From Thermohalobaculum sp038524325 (GTDB lineage: Bacteria; Pseudomonadota; Alphaproteobacteria; Rhodobacterales; Rhodobacteraceae), in assembly GCA_038524325.1 (NCBI GenBank), contig JBCBIS010000085.1, positions 1 through 17,023 on the forward strand: DNA of 17,023 nucleotides, read 5' to 3'. The position numbers and the translations under genes are program-made. The notes below the pieces were generated by a model that was given only the letters and a program-made list of their open reading frames with translations, did no database searches and was not told where the DNA came from. Below are positions 1 to 6,990 of this stretch, in pieces; positions within the stretch are counted from its first letter, which is position 1; each line of letters starts with the position of its first letter.

Positions 1-57
1 CAGAAGTCCAGCGGCGATGACGGCCAGGAGAAGCCGGGTGGTGGTGGTCTGAGACAT
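1..57 (-). CDS. N-terminus of an exported protein (partial, possibly TolC-like)
   Basis: Only the first 19 codons lie in the window; the gene runs off the left edge. The ATG is at 57, preceded by a purine-rich stretch (AAGGGCAGCG). The residues are a short polar start (MSQTTTTR) followed by a hydrophobic run (LLLAVIAAGLL), which looks like the beginning of a Sec signal peptide, so the product is probably exported. It follows pcm on the same strand with a gap of 39 bases, so the two are probably co-transcribed. From memory of related Rhodobacterales genomes, a TolC-family outer membrane protein often sits next to a pcm gene, which makes TolC a reasonable guess. The visible residues cannot prove it. 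Confidence 0.55.
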   Translation of the reverse strand, partial: MSQTTTTRLLLAVIAAGLL

Positions 58-96
58 GTCGCTGCCCTTGCCTGTTTTCTCTGGGCCGGGTCGGGC

Positions 97-744
97 TCAT
101 CGCCCGCTTTCTTCTGCCATCCCCTCGATTAAAGGGACAAATAGCACATCGCCCAGCTCGCTATAGAGATATCCGTTTTCGGTTTTCTCGATTTTTATGA
201 GTTGTTGTACCTCATCGGTCTGTCCGACGGGAAGCACCATTTTTCCGCCCATGCGGAGCTGATCGAGCAGGGGGCCGGGCGCATCCTCGGCGGCGGCCGT
301 GGTCAGGATCCGATCAAACGGCGCCTGTTCGGGCCAGCCGCGCGTGCCGTCTCCGGCCCGGATGGTGACATTTCCAAGGCCCAGACTGTCGATCCGCGCG
401 CGCGCCTCCAATGCCAGCGCCCGGTGACGTTCCACGCCATAGACCCGGCGAGCGAGCTTCGAGAGGATCGCGGCGTGGTAGCCCGAGCCCGCGCCAACCT
501 CCAGCACCTTGCAGCGCGGCGTGATCTCCAGCGCCTCGGTCATTTTCGCGACGATCGAGGGTTGCGAGATGGTCTGCCCGCAGGCGATTGGCAGGGGCAT
601 GTCGGCCAGCGCACGGTCCTGAAACGCGCGTTCGACAAAGACTTGGCGGGGGATGGCCTCCATCGCGCTCAGGACACGGCGGTCGGTCACGCCGGCACTG
701 CGCAGCGCAAAAATCAGTTCCATCAAAGCCGGATCGCGCTGCAT
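97..744 (-). CDS. pcm: Protein-L-isoaspartate O-methyltransferase
   Basis: This cytosolic enzyme uses S-adenosylmethionine to methylate isoaspartyl residues in damaged proteins and so starts their repair. With the ATG at 744 it has 215 residues, typical for the family. A GQTISQPSIVA motif at about residues 56-66 is the PCMT signature, and LEVGAGSGY at 81-89 is the SAM-binding glycine loop. The family-typical ending PLIEGMAEE lies near the C-terminus. An in-frame TTG at 756 would add four residues. I prefer the ATG because GGAAG sits 5 bases before it and homologues begin near the FALRS segment. It diverges from the tetR gene and probably forms an operon with the exported-protein gene downstream. 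No key motif is missing. Confidence 0.93.
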   Translation of the reverse strand: MQRDPALMELIFALRSAGVTDRRVLSAMEAIPRQVFVERAFQDRALADMPLPIACGQTISQPSIVAKMTEALEITPRCKVLEVGAGSGYHAAILSKLARRVYGVERHRALALEARARIDSLGLGNVTIRAGDGTRGWPEQAPFDRILTTAAAEDAPGPLLDQLRMGGKMVLPVGQTDEVQQLIKIEKTENGYLYSELGDVLFVPLIEGMAEESGR

Positions 745-888
745 CGCCGCTTCCAAGACGCTGCCCCCAAATCACCCCATCGCAAGACGACCCTAACCGC
801 CCCTGCAGGTCCTGTCAGCCGGGAAGTGGGGTTGAAACGTCGGGGCGTGGTGGCGAGATAGGGGGGCTTGTCGCAAACGGAGACAGTC

Positions 889-1401
889 ATGGCCAAGACA
901 ACCCGCGAGGATCTGATGAACGCCGCCGAGCGCCGGGTGCGCGACGCCGGTTACAACGGATTCAGCTTTCGCGATCTGGCGGAGGATGTGGGCATCACAA
1001 GCGCCTCGGTCCACCACCATTTCCCGACCAAGCAGGCTTTGGTGGGTGCCCTGGCCGAGCGCTACACCGAGCGTTTCCTTCAGGGCCTGTCGGGCACCAC
1101 CCCCGGCGCCGAGCGCATCGCGGCCTATCGCGCGGCCTTCCGCGCCTCGGTGGCGGAGGACGGGCTGATGTGCCTCTGCGGCATGTTGGGGGCCGAGAGC
1201 GGTGGTCTGCCCGACGAGGTGCTGGCGCAGACGCGGATGTTCTTCGACAGGACCTCGCGCCATTTGGCCGAGGGGTTGGCGGGGCCCGATCCCGCCGCCC
1301 GGGCCCGTCAGATCCTCGCCCGCCTGGAAGGGGCAATCATTCTCGCCAGGACCATGGGGGAGATCGCCTATTTCGACGAAGCGGCGGCCGATCTGGCGTG
1401 A
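889..1401 (+). CDS. TetR/AcrR family transcriptional regulator
   Basis: This is a 170-residue one-component DNA-binding repressor-type protein. The N-terminal helix-turn-helix lies at about residues 25-46, with the family pattern FSFRDLAEDVGITSASVHHHFPTK. The remainder is an all-helical ligand-binding and dimerisation domain. A GLMCLCGMLGAE segment at 92-103 carries two cysteines (95 and 97); a C-L-x-G-M-L-x-A-E stretch is common in one TetR subgroup. The ATG at 889 has CGGAG six bases upstream; a TTG at 868 would add seven residues but has a poorer context. The next gene on the same strand is an SDR oxidoreductase 140 bases downstream, and that gap holds two palindromic boxes, so the SDR gene is the likely target. 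The ligand cannot be told from sequence. Confidence 0.9.
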   Translation: MAKTTREDLMNAAERRVRDAGYNGFSFRDLAEDVGITSASVHHHFPTKQALVGALAERYTERFLQGLSGTTPGAERIAAYRAAFRASVAEDGLMCLCGMLGAESGGLPDEVLAQTRMFFDRTSRHLAEGLAGPDPAARARQILARLEGAIILARTMGEIAYFDEAAADLA

Positions 1402-1422
1402 CTTTTCGTCTGCCTAAAAAAT

Positions 1423-1441
1423 CTATCTACTGATAGGTTGA
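1423..1441. promoter_or_regulatory. Candidate TetR operator, box 1
   Basis: CTATC-TACT-GATAG (1423-1436) is a perfect inverted repeat with 5-bp arms and a 4-bp spacer, followed by GTTGA. The 14-mer ACTGATAGGTTGAT starting at 1429 recurs exactly in box 2, 61 bases downstream. Both lie between tetR and the SDR gene in an otherwise unremarkable gap. Short palindromes of this kind are usual TetR operators. Assignment to the adjacent regulator is inference. Confidence 0.6.
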
Positions 1442-1451
1442 TTTCTGAATG

Positions 1452-1480
1452 TTGGCATTCCATATGCCGGTCATGATCAA
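1452..1480 (+). promoter_or_regulatory. Weak sigma70-type promoter candidate for the SDR gene
   Basis: TTGGCA at 1452-1457 matches five of six bases of the -35 consensus. With a 17-bp spacer, GATCAA at 1475-1480 gives only three of six for the -10. The arrangement is attractive because box 1 would lie just upstream and box 2 would cover the start of transcription. A small inverted repeat GGCAT/ATGCC (1454-1468) lies inside it. The match alone is weak. Confidence 0.25.
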
Positions 1481-1482
1481 AA

Positions 1483-1502
1483 CCAACCAACTGATAGGTT
1501 GA
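1483..1502. promoter_or_regulatory. Candidate TetR operator, box 2
   Basis: The site reads CCAACCAACTGATAGGTTGA, with CAACC/GGTTG arms (1486-1490 region and 1497-1501). It shares the exact 14-mer ACTGATAGGTTGAT (1490-1503) with box 1. It lies about 40 bases before the SDR start codon, where a bound repressor would block transcription. The start-to-start distance between the two copies is 61 bp, close to six helical turns, so both sites would face the same side of the DNA. Confidence 0.6.
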
Positions 1503-1541
1503 TGCGGTAAGCCGCCAGCCTCGCACCGAAGGAGCACCAAG

Positions 1542-2306
1542 ATGCATAACCATGTGACCTACATCATCGGCGGATCCACCGGCATGGGTCTGGCCACCGC
1601 GCGTCTGCTGGCCGAGGAGGGGCGCAACCTGGTCCTCGTTGCCCGCAACCCTGAAAAACTCGCCGCCGCAAAGGCCGAGATCGAGGCGGTGGCCCAAGGC
1701 CAGGTCGAAACCCGCTCGGTCGATCTCTATGACCGCGCCGCCGTGGATGCCTTCGCCGCAGAGATCGCCGCCGAGACCCGCCATATCGACCAACTCGTCA
1801 ACGCCGCCGGGACCTTTGCGCCGAAACCCTTCCTCGAGCACAGCGAGGCGGATTACGACACCTATATGGACCTGAATCGTGCGACCTTCGTCCTGACACA
1901 GGCAGTGGCGCGGAACATGAGCCGGTTCGAAGGCGGGTCGATTGTGAATATCGGCTCGATGTGGGCGAAACAGGCGATCAAGGCGACGCCGTCCAGCGCC
2001 TATTCGATGGCCAAGGCGGGGCTGCATTCGCTGACCCAGCATCTGGCGATGGAGCTGGGCGAACATGGTATCCGGGTAAACGCCGTGTCGCCCGCCGTGG
2101 TGGTGACCCCGATCTATGGTGCCTTTATCGCGCCCGACAAGATCGAGGAGACGCTGAAGGGGTTTGACGGCTTCCACCCCTTGGGCCGGGTCGGCCGGGT
2201 CGAGGATGTCGCAGCCCATGTCGCCTTCCTGCTGTCGGATCGCGCAGGCTGGACCACCGGCGCCATCCACGATGTCGACGGCGGCGTGATGGCCGGTCGG
2301 AACTGA
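1542..2306 (+). CDS. SDR family NAD(P)-dependent oxidoreductase
   Basis: This 254-residue protein has the length and full motif set of a classical short-chain dehydrogenase/reductase. GGSTGMG at 10-16 is the dinucleotide-binding loop and Arg35 after the second strand hints at NADP(H) preference. NAAG lies at 87-90, and the catalytic residues are Asn112, Ser139, Tyr154 and Lys158 (Y-S-M-A-K). A SPAVVVTPI stretch and a C-terminal DGG turn are also typical. AAGGAG lies about 8 bases before the ATG. The preceding gap carries a repeated palindrome, so expression is probably controlled by the upstream TetR protein, a common arrangement for xenobiotic or electrophile-responsive reductases. The substrate cannot be predicted. 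Confidence 0.93.
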   Translation: MHNHVTYIIGGSTGMGLATARLLAEEGRNLVLVARNPEKLAAAKAEIEAVAQGQVETRSVDLYDRAAVDAFAAEIAAETRHIDQLVNAAGTFAPKPFLEHSEADYDTYMDLNRATFVLTQAVARNMSRFEGGSIVNIGSMWAKQAIKATPSSAYSMAKAGLHSLTQHLAMELGEHGIRVNAVSPAVVVTPIYGAFIAPDKIEETLKGFDGFHPLGRVGRVEDVAAHVAFLLSDRAGWTTGAIHDVDGGVMAGRN

Positions 2307-2596
2307 GACAACGATCGGTTGGCCGATACTCGGCACGGTGTCGGCCAACCGGCCAAGGACGAGCCCGGCCCGCGCCGGATCATGGGGTGGCAATCCTAAG
2401 CGTGCCGTTCCTCACCCTGGGCCGGCCACGCTCCTGCCTTGGCCCACCCACCTCGTTGGCCGGCAGAGTGCCAATCCGCGTGGATGGGTCGGCGCGCGCC
2501 CAGCGCCGGCGGCTTGACTCCGGGCGGGGTCTGCGGGCGGGTTGAAGGCAGACAGACACTGTAGGCGCAGCCTCGCACAGACACAGGAGACGGACC
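2307..2596. other. Intergenic stretch between SDR and cupin genes
   Basis: No coding region that I can support lies in these 290 bases; open frames here on the minus strand have the skewed composition of GC-rich shadows. The stretch holds a strong stem-loop just after the SDR stop (entered separately) and the cupin ribosome site ACAGGAGA at about 2583-2590. TTGACT at 2512-2517 resembles a -35 box but has no matching -10 box at normal spacing. Confidence 0.5.
2316..2351 (+). terminator. Stem-loop after the SDR gene, probable terminator
   Basis: CGGTTGGCCGA (2316-2326) and TCGGCCAACCG (2341-2351) are perfect 11-bp inverted repeats around a 14-base loop, starting 10 bases after the SDR stop codon. 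No T-run follows, so it is not a textbook intrinsic terminator. Position and strength suggest transcript-end formation or protection from 3' decay. Confidence 0.55.
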
Positions 2597-3262
2597 ATGG
2601 AACTGAACGCCGATTTTACCCAGCGCGTCGTCGTCAAATCCGATGCCAACCCTTGGGTCGCCTCGCCCATGCCGGGGGTCGAACGTAAGATGCTCGACCG
2701 GATTGGCGAGGAAGTCGCCCGCGCCACAACTATCGTCCGATTTGCCCCGGGCAGCGCTTTCTCGCCCCATACCCATGATGGCGGCGAGGAGTTCCTGGTC
2801 CTCGACGGCGTCTTCCAGGACGAGCATGGCGACTTCCCGGCGGGCAGCTATATCCGCAATCCGCCGACCTCCAGCCACACCCCTGCCTCGGCGCCCGGCA
2901 CGACCATTCTGGTCAAACTGCATCAGTTCGACCCCAAGGACCGCACCCATGTCCGGGTCGCCACCCAGAAGTCGGCTGCAGTCTCGGCCGAGGGCCGCCC
3001 GGGTGTGAGGGTTCTGCCGCTGTTCCAAGATGACCGCGAGGATGTGCGCCTGGAAGAATGGGCGCCCGGTGCAGATGTCGTCTTGGAGGCTTTGCAGGGC
3101 CTGGAGGTCTTCGTCCTAGAAGGCGGTTTCACTGAAGCGGGCGACGGGCTGACCGCCTGGGACTGGCTCCGCCTGCCCCCCGGTGCCACGCTGCGGGCCA
3201 CCGCCGGCCCAGAAGGGGCCCGGGTCTGGGTGAAACAAGACCATCTGGGCGAGATGGTCTGA
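2597..3262 (+). CDS. ChrR-like bicupin protein
   Basis: This 221-residue protein resembles the cupin half of the anti-sigma factor ChrR. The first cupin (about residues 40-115) has a metal-site pattern: His58 and His60 in PHTHDGGEE, Glu64 or Glu65, and His94 in the second cupin motif. The second cupin-like half (about 130-215) lacks these histidines and probably binds no metal. There is no N-terminal zinc-binding anti-sigma domain, and no ECF sigma factor gene is in the window. It therefore looks like a stand-alone cupin rather than a working anti-sigma factor. AGGAG lies 8 bases before the ATG. It converges on the ketopantoate-reductase-like gene with a stem-loop between. The biochemical role is unknown. 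Confidence 0.85.
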   Translation: MELNADFTQRVVVKSDANPWVASPMPGVERKMLDRIGEEVARATTIVRFAPGSAFSPHTHDGGEEFLVLDGVFQDEHGDFPAGSYIRNPPTSSHTPASAPGTTILVKLHQFDPKDRTHVRVATQKSAAVSAEGRPGVRVLPLFQDDREDVRLEEWAPGADVVLEALQGLEVFVLEGGFTEAGDGLTAWDWLRLPPGATLRATAGPEGARVWVKQDHLGEMV

Positions 3263-3269
3263 TCGCACA

Positions 3270-3300
3270 GGGTCCGGGCGGAGGCGTTCCACCCGGACCC
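3270..3300. terminator. Bidirectional stem-loop between convergent genes
   Basis: GGGTCCGGG (3270-3278) and CCCGGACCC (3292-3300) form a perfect 9-bp GC-rich stem with a 13-base loop. It lies in the 48-base gap between the stop codons of the cupin gene (plus) and the reductase-like gene (minus), the place where a shared terminator is expected. There is no flanking T-run on either side. Confidence 0.65.
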
Positions 3301-3310
3301 GAAGATCGCG

Positions 3311-4360
3311 TCAGCCAGGGACGATCTGTTCGTCCAGTTTGTGGTCGATCACACTGACCGTCCTTTCGATCTCGACGTTTCGCATTTCGAGTTGCTCGGC
3401 GATCAGCTTGACCAGCAGGTCGACCCGCTCGATGAACGGCGCCCCGGCGGCCACGGCGCGGGCGGCGGAGGAGGGTTTCAGCAAGCTCTCTGCCGCTTTG
3501 GCATATTTCTCGAACGGAACCTGATCGGCCGGGTCGGCGCCCAGTTTTTGCGCGATTGCATCCACATGTGTGTAGATCGCGCGCGAGAGATCGATATCGC
3601 CGTGCACTGCATCGCGGATCGCCTGCGGATCGCCCGGTGTGATGCAGCGGTAATTTCCGGTCAGCAGCATCGACCATTTGGCCAACGGGACGAACAGCGA
3701 GTCATAGACCCGCAGCTTCACCGGCACGTCTTTGCCGTCCAGCGTGACCGCCGCGATATCCGCCTCGAGCCCGCGGAGCATCTCGTTATGCCCAGCATCG
3801 TCGAATGTGGCGGCTTTGAAGTTTGTGGGCAGGCCGACATGCAGGACATTTGCGCCTTCCTCGGGCGGGCGAAACGCCTGGGGGTCGGGCGAGCACAGCG
3901 TCACCAGCCCCGGCTCGAACCGCTCCCAGACCTGGGCCTTGGTGAACGCCTCCTTCAGATCCATCTCGGCCAGCGCCGGGATGCGGCGCAGATAGGGCAG
4001 CGGCGGCATGTTCATGATCGAGAGACAGGGCAGCCGAGCCTCGGCAATCCGGATCATCAGCGTATGGATCGTGTGATTGGCGTATTGCGGCTCTTGCATC
4101 GCCAGGCCGACGAGGTCATAGCGCGCCAGATCAACCGCCTCCGGCGGGCAGGCATCGACAGTGCCAGGCAGATCGGCCGAGCGGATCGCCCGATGCTCGG
4201 CCTCGTCGCGAAGCTTGATGCGGACCTCCGTGCCTTCGGCATTGATCAGATCGGCGGTCTTCTGTCGGCAGACCAGAGTCACGTTATGCCCCGCCATCAG
4301 CAGTTTGGTCGCGAGCAGGGAGCCATAGGAGGCCCCCAGGATCAGGATGTTTCTTGCCAA
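3311..4360 (-). CDS. Ketopantoate reductase-like NAD(P)-binding protein
   Basis: This 349-residue protein starts with a beta-alpha-beta nucleotide-binding fold, ILILGASYGSLLA at residues 5-17. Here the glycine loop GASYGS is a loose version of GxGxxG, as in the PanE/ApbA family. A later segment, PLAKWSMLLTGN, places Lys228 and Asn236 where the catalytic Lys and Asn of ketopantoate reductases would fall. It is longer than E. coli PanE (about 300 residues) and its middle part is divergent, so the true substrate may be another 2-oxo acid or an opine-like compound. The start is a TTG at 4360, with AAGGA seven bases upstream and no ATG nearby that would keep the Rossmann strand. It is transcribed divergently from the FAD oxidase gene. 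Confidence 0.75.
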   Translation of the reverse strand: MARNILILGASYGSLLATKLLMAGHNVTLVCRQKTADLINAEGTEVRIKLRDEAEHRAIRSADLPGTVDACPPEAVDLARYDLVGLAMQEPQYANHTIHTLMIRIAEARLPCLSIMNMPPLPYLRRIPALAEMDLKEAFTKAQVWERFEPGLVTLCSPDPQAFRPPEEGANVLHVGLPTNFKAATFDDAGHNEMLRGLEADIAAVTLDGKDVPVKLRVYDSLFVPLAKWSMLLTGNYRCITPGDPQAIRDAVHGDIDLSRAIYTHVDAIAQKLGADPADQVPFEKYAKAAESLLKPSSAARAVAAGAPFIERVDLLVKLIAEQLEMRNVEIERTVSVIDHKLDEQIVPG

Positions 4361-4534
4361 AGCCCGTTCCTTTTCGATTCTTTTGCGGGAAATCTCCTGC
4401 CCTGAACCGGACCGAATTGCAAATGGTCTGAGGCGGGCGAGGCGTTCGCCAGGGGCTGCGTGGCATCGGGTGACCGTCCACTTGACGCGACCCGCTGCGG
4501 GGCGCAGCCTTGCCGCGACAGATCGGAGGCCAGC
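4361..4534. promoter_or_regulatory. Divergent promoter region, reductase-like gene and FAD oxidase
   Basis: These 174 bases separate two divergent start codons and must hold promoters for both. An imperfect palindrome GGACCGAATTGCAAATGGTC at about 4409-4428 (arms GACC/GGTC) is the only notable symmetry. I see no convincing -35/-10 pair. Confidence 0.3.
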
Positions 4535-5833
4535 ATGACAGAGACGCTGTTCGCACCCGGCTATAAGGCAGAGCCGTTCTGGTGGGAGGCGTCACCGCGC
4601 CCCGCGAAGACCGAGGTGGATCTGCCCGCCTCGGCCGATGTCGTGGTCATCGGGTCGGGCTTCACCGGGCTTCATGCGGCGATTCAGACCGCGCGCGGCG
4701 GCCGGCAGACCGTGGTGCTGGACGCCGAAGCGGCGGGCTGGGGCTGCAGCAGCCGCAATGGCGGGCAGGTCAGCACCTCGATCAAGCCTGGATACGATGC
4801 GCTGGCCCGCCGCTTTGGCGCGGAGACGGCGTTCGGCCTCCTCCGCGAAGGGCATGAGGCGCTGGAATGGATCGGTGACTTCATTGCCGAAGAGGGCCTC
4901 GATTGTGCCTTCCGCCGGGTTGGGCGCTTCTATGCCGCGCATACGCCGCAAAGCTATGACGTCCTGGCCCGGGCGCAGGCTGCGCCGATCAAGGGGCTCG
5001 AGACCGGCTCTTTCATGGTGCAGAAGGCCGAGCAGGGGGCGGAAATCGACAGCGATCTCTACCATGGCGGCGTCGTGCATCCCCAGCACGCTTCGGTCGA
5101 TCCCGGCCGCTATCATCTGGGACTGCTGGCGAAGGCGCAGGCCGCTGGGGCGGAGATTGTCTCGCATTGCAAGGCCGGCGCGATCACCGGGGCGCCCGGG
5201 GCACTGGTGGTTGAGACGGCGCGAGGGCAGATCAGCGCTCGCAACGTGATCGTCGCGACCTCGGGCTATACCGGACCGGCGACGCCCTGGCACCGGCGGC
5301 GGATCATTCCCATCGGCAGCTACATGCTGGCGACCGAACCGCTGCCCGCCGGGATGGTCGAGCGCTTGATTCCGAAGGACCGGGTGCTGACGGATACGCG
5401 CCGGCTGGTGGTCTATTACCGCTCCTGCCCAGAGCGGCGGCGGATCCTGTTCGGCGGCCGGGTCTCGATCTCCGAGACCGATGCGACCGCCGTTGCACCC
5501 GCGCTGCATGCCGAGATGGTGCGGATCTTTCCAGCTTTGGCCGAGACCCGCATGTCCCATGCCTGGATGGGTTTCGTCGGGTACACCTTCGACGAGATGC
5601 CGCATCTGGGCGCACGCGAGGGGGTGCATTACGCCATGGGCTATTGCGGCTCGGGCGTCTCGCTCTCCAGCTATCTGGGCATGAAGATCGGCTTGCAGGT
5701 TCTGGGCCGCAGCGAGGGCGACAGCCCGCTCAGCCGTATCCCGTTCGAGACGCGGCCCTATTATTGGGGTAAGCCGTGGTTTCTGGCGCCCTCGGTGGCC
5801 TATTACCGCTGGCGTGATCGCCGGGCGGCATGA
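4535..5833 (+). CDS. FAD-dependent amine/amino-acid oxidase (PuuB/OrdL-like)
   Basis: This 432-residue flavoprotein belongs to the DAO superfamily. The FAD-binding fold is VVVIGSGFTGLHAA with GSGFTG at 40-45, and the acidic residues Asp63 and Glu65 at the end of the second strand suit the ribose of FAD. SSRNGGQ at 72-78 and the N-terminal PFWWEASPRP are typical of gamma-glutamylputrescine oxidase-like (PuuB/OrdL) members. The family oxidises amines or amino acids and releases hydrogen peroxide. The ATG at 4535 has CGGAGG 5 bases upstream; the frame stays open to 4460, but that extension looks non-coding. No polyamine or amino-acid transport genes flank it, so the substrate is open. A small inverted repeat CATCGG/CCGATG (5849-5874) follows the stop. 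Confidence 0.88.
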   Translation: MTETLFAPGYKAEPFWWEASPRPAKTEVDLPASADVVVIGSGFTGLHAAIQTARGGRQTVVLDAEAAGWGCSSRNGGQVSTSIKPGYDALARRFGAETAFGLLREGHEALEWIGDFIAEEGLDCAFRRVGRFYAAHTPQSYDVLARAQAAPIKGLETGSFMVQKAEQGAEIDSDLYHGGVVHPQHASVDPGRYHLGLLAKAQAAGAEIVSHCKAGAITGAPGALVVETARGQISARNVIVATSGYTGPATPWHRRRIIPIGSYMLATEPLPAGMVERLIPKDRVLTDTRRLVVYYRSCPERRRILFGGRVSISETDATAVAPALHAEMVRIFPALAETRMSHAWMGFVGYTFDEMPHLGAREGVHYAMGYCGSGVSLSSYLGMKIGLQVLGRSEGDSPLSRIPFETRPYYWGKPWFLAPSVAYYRWRDRRAA

Positions 5834-6292
5834 CCTGGGCCGTCATGCCATCGGTTGGGACGGTTGATCCGATGAAGGCGCCGCACGCTTAGGGCAGAAA
5901 AGCCGATGCGCCGCCGTCCGAATTCAGTCAGGCCGGTCGAAGCCCTTGAGAAAACGCAGGACTCAGCCGGGGGCGAGATTGATCTCTGCGTTCAGGACCA
6001 GATAGCGCCCCGGCTCGGCGCACTCGATGCTGCTGAGCGTATCGGTTATTACAGGCTCCAAAGTGGCGAGGCCTTCTCGCCGTCGATCAACGCGGTGATG
6101 TGGCAACCAGGCAACGGGGCGTCGCCAGACAGGTTGGCGCCGGGACAGCGACGGAGCCTCGGAAACGGGCGGTGATGCGATCCGCCTCTGCGGCGACATC
6201 GCGCTTCACCCAGTCGCGGTCATCTGGGATCGGCTCTCACTGGAGGTGGCGCCCTCAGGCCGCGCCGAACCCCAGGGGAGGGGACGACCGCC
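5834..6292. other. Intergenic stretch without an intact gene
   Basis: No complete gene can be supported in these 459 bases. The minus strand between 6238 and 5963 carries three short protein-like stretches in different frames that could be remains of one reading frame (separate entry). The rest shows no repeat, tRNA or clear promoter. Confidence 0.5.
5963..6238 (-). pseudogene. Possible decayed gene fragment, family unknown
   Basis: Read on the minus strand, three protein-like pieces follow each other in different frames: PIPDDRDWVKRDVAAEADRI, then GDAPLPGCHITALIDGEKAS, then EPVITDTLSSIECAEPGRYL ending in a stop at 5963-5965. Switching frame twice would join them into one chain of about 90 residues with ordinary amino-acid composition, as expected for the C-terminal part of a gene with two frameshifts. 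There is no intact start, and I do not recognise the family. It could also be chance in GC-rich DNA. Confidence 0.3.
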
Positions 6293-6979
6293 TCAGGGGC
6301 CGGACCACTCGATCTCGCAGATCTCGCCCGAGCCACCGTCGAAATTCCAGACCCGGCCAAAATCGCGGATCTTGGACTTGCCGGCCTGGGCGACGATCAC
6401 GGTGGGGCCCATCCAATAGGATGTGTTTTCGACCGTGACGAAATGGTCCTCCGAGGCGCCGGCGATGGGCGTCACCTCGCCGAACACCGCCTTGCCCGCG
6501 GTGATCCGGCGCAGCTCGCCCTCGGTCTCGTACTCCACCGGCTCGCGCCGTGCGCCGAGATAGTTGCCGACCAGGAGGCGGAACAGGCCCGTGGTGCCCT
6601 TGGCCGAGCCGGTGAAGATCTTCTCCATCGCGGCGAATTGCTGGTCGGTGGCCGTCTCGTCGATATAGAGCGCGACGGTCCAGTTGCCGGCGCCCATCTT
6701 GCCGGGAATGTCCACCAGCATGCAGATGTTCAGACCGTTCAGCTTGACCGGGCCATAGCGTCCCTTGTCGATCCTGGCGGCGATCCAGGCATGGCAGAAG
6801 CCATGGGTCGGCGGGTGCTGGCCCAGCGAGATCACGCAAGGACAGAACAGGTCGCAGGAGCAGGAAAGAGCAAGCTCGCCCTTGATCTTCCACTGCGCCC
6901 CGGAGGGGATCGGCTGGTCATCGTCCTCCAGCACCTTCAGGGCGCGGGAGCGGGCGGTTTTGGTCAGCTCATTGGCCAT
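6293..6979 (-). CDS. DUF1326 domain-containing protein
   Basis: This 228-residue soluble protein is of the DUF1326 family. The striking part is a cysteine cluster near the N-terminus: Cys40, Cys42, Cys46 and Cys48 in CSCDLFCPC, then Cys62-His63, suggesting a metal or thiol site. The rest is predicted alpha/beta without membrane segments, and there is no signal peptide. GGGGAGA lies about 5 bases before the ATG at 6979. The frame stays open far upstream, but that extension is antisense-like reading through the DUF2182 gene in another phase. It starts 11 bases after DUF2182 ends; DUF1326 and DUF2182 genes commonly occur together, so the two products probably act in one process. The function is not established. 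Confidence 0.88.
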   Translation of the reverse strand: MANELTKTARSRALKVLEDDDQPIPSGAQWKIKGELALSCSCDLFCPCVISLGQHPPTHGFCHAWIAARIDKGRYGPVKLNGLNICMLVDIPGKMGAGNWTVALYIDETATDQQFAAMEKIFTGSAKGTTGLFRLLVGNYLGARREPVEYETEGELRRITAGKAVFGEVTPIAGASEDHFVTVENTSYWMGPTVIVAQAGKSKIRDFGRVWNFDGGSGEICEIEWSGP

Positions 6980-6990
6980 GGTTTCTCCCC

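Noticed and set aside
832..860. TTGAAA as a -35 box for tetR
   Set aside because: At 17 bases spacing the -10 candidate GAGATA matches only two of six bases.
1368..2393. Long open frame antisense to the SDR gene
   Set aside because: It covers a complete SDR with all motifs; the His/Gly/Arg-rich product is typical of a GC-rich antisense shadow.
2396..3028. Minus-strand frame covering the SDR-cupin gap
   Set aside because: Most of it is antisense to the cupin gene and its sequence shows no domain; the gap is better called non-coding.
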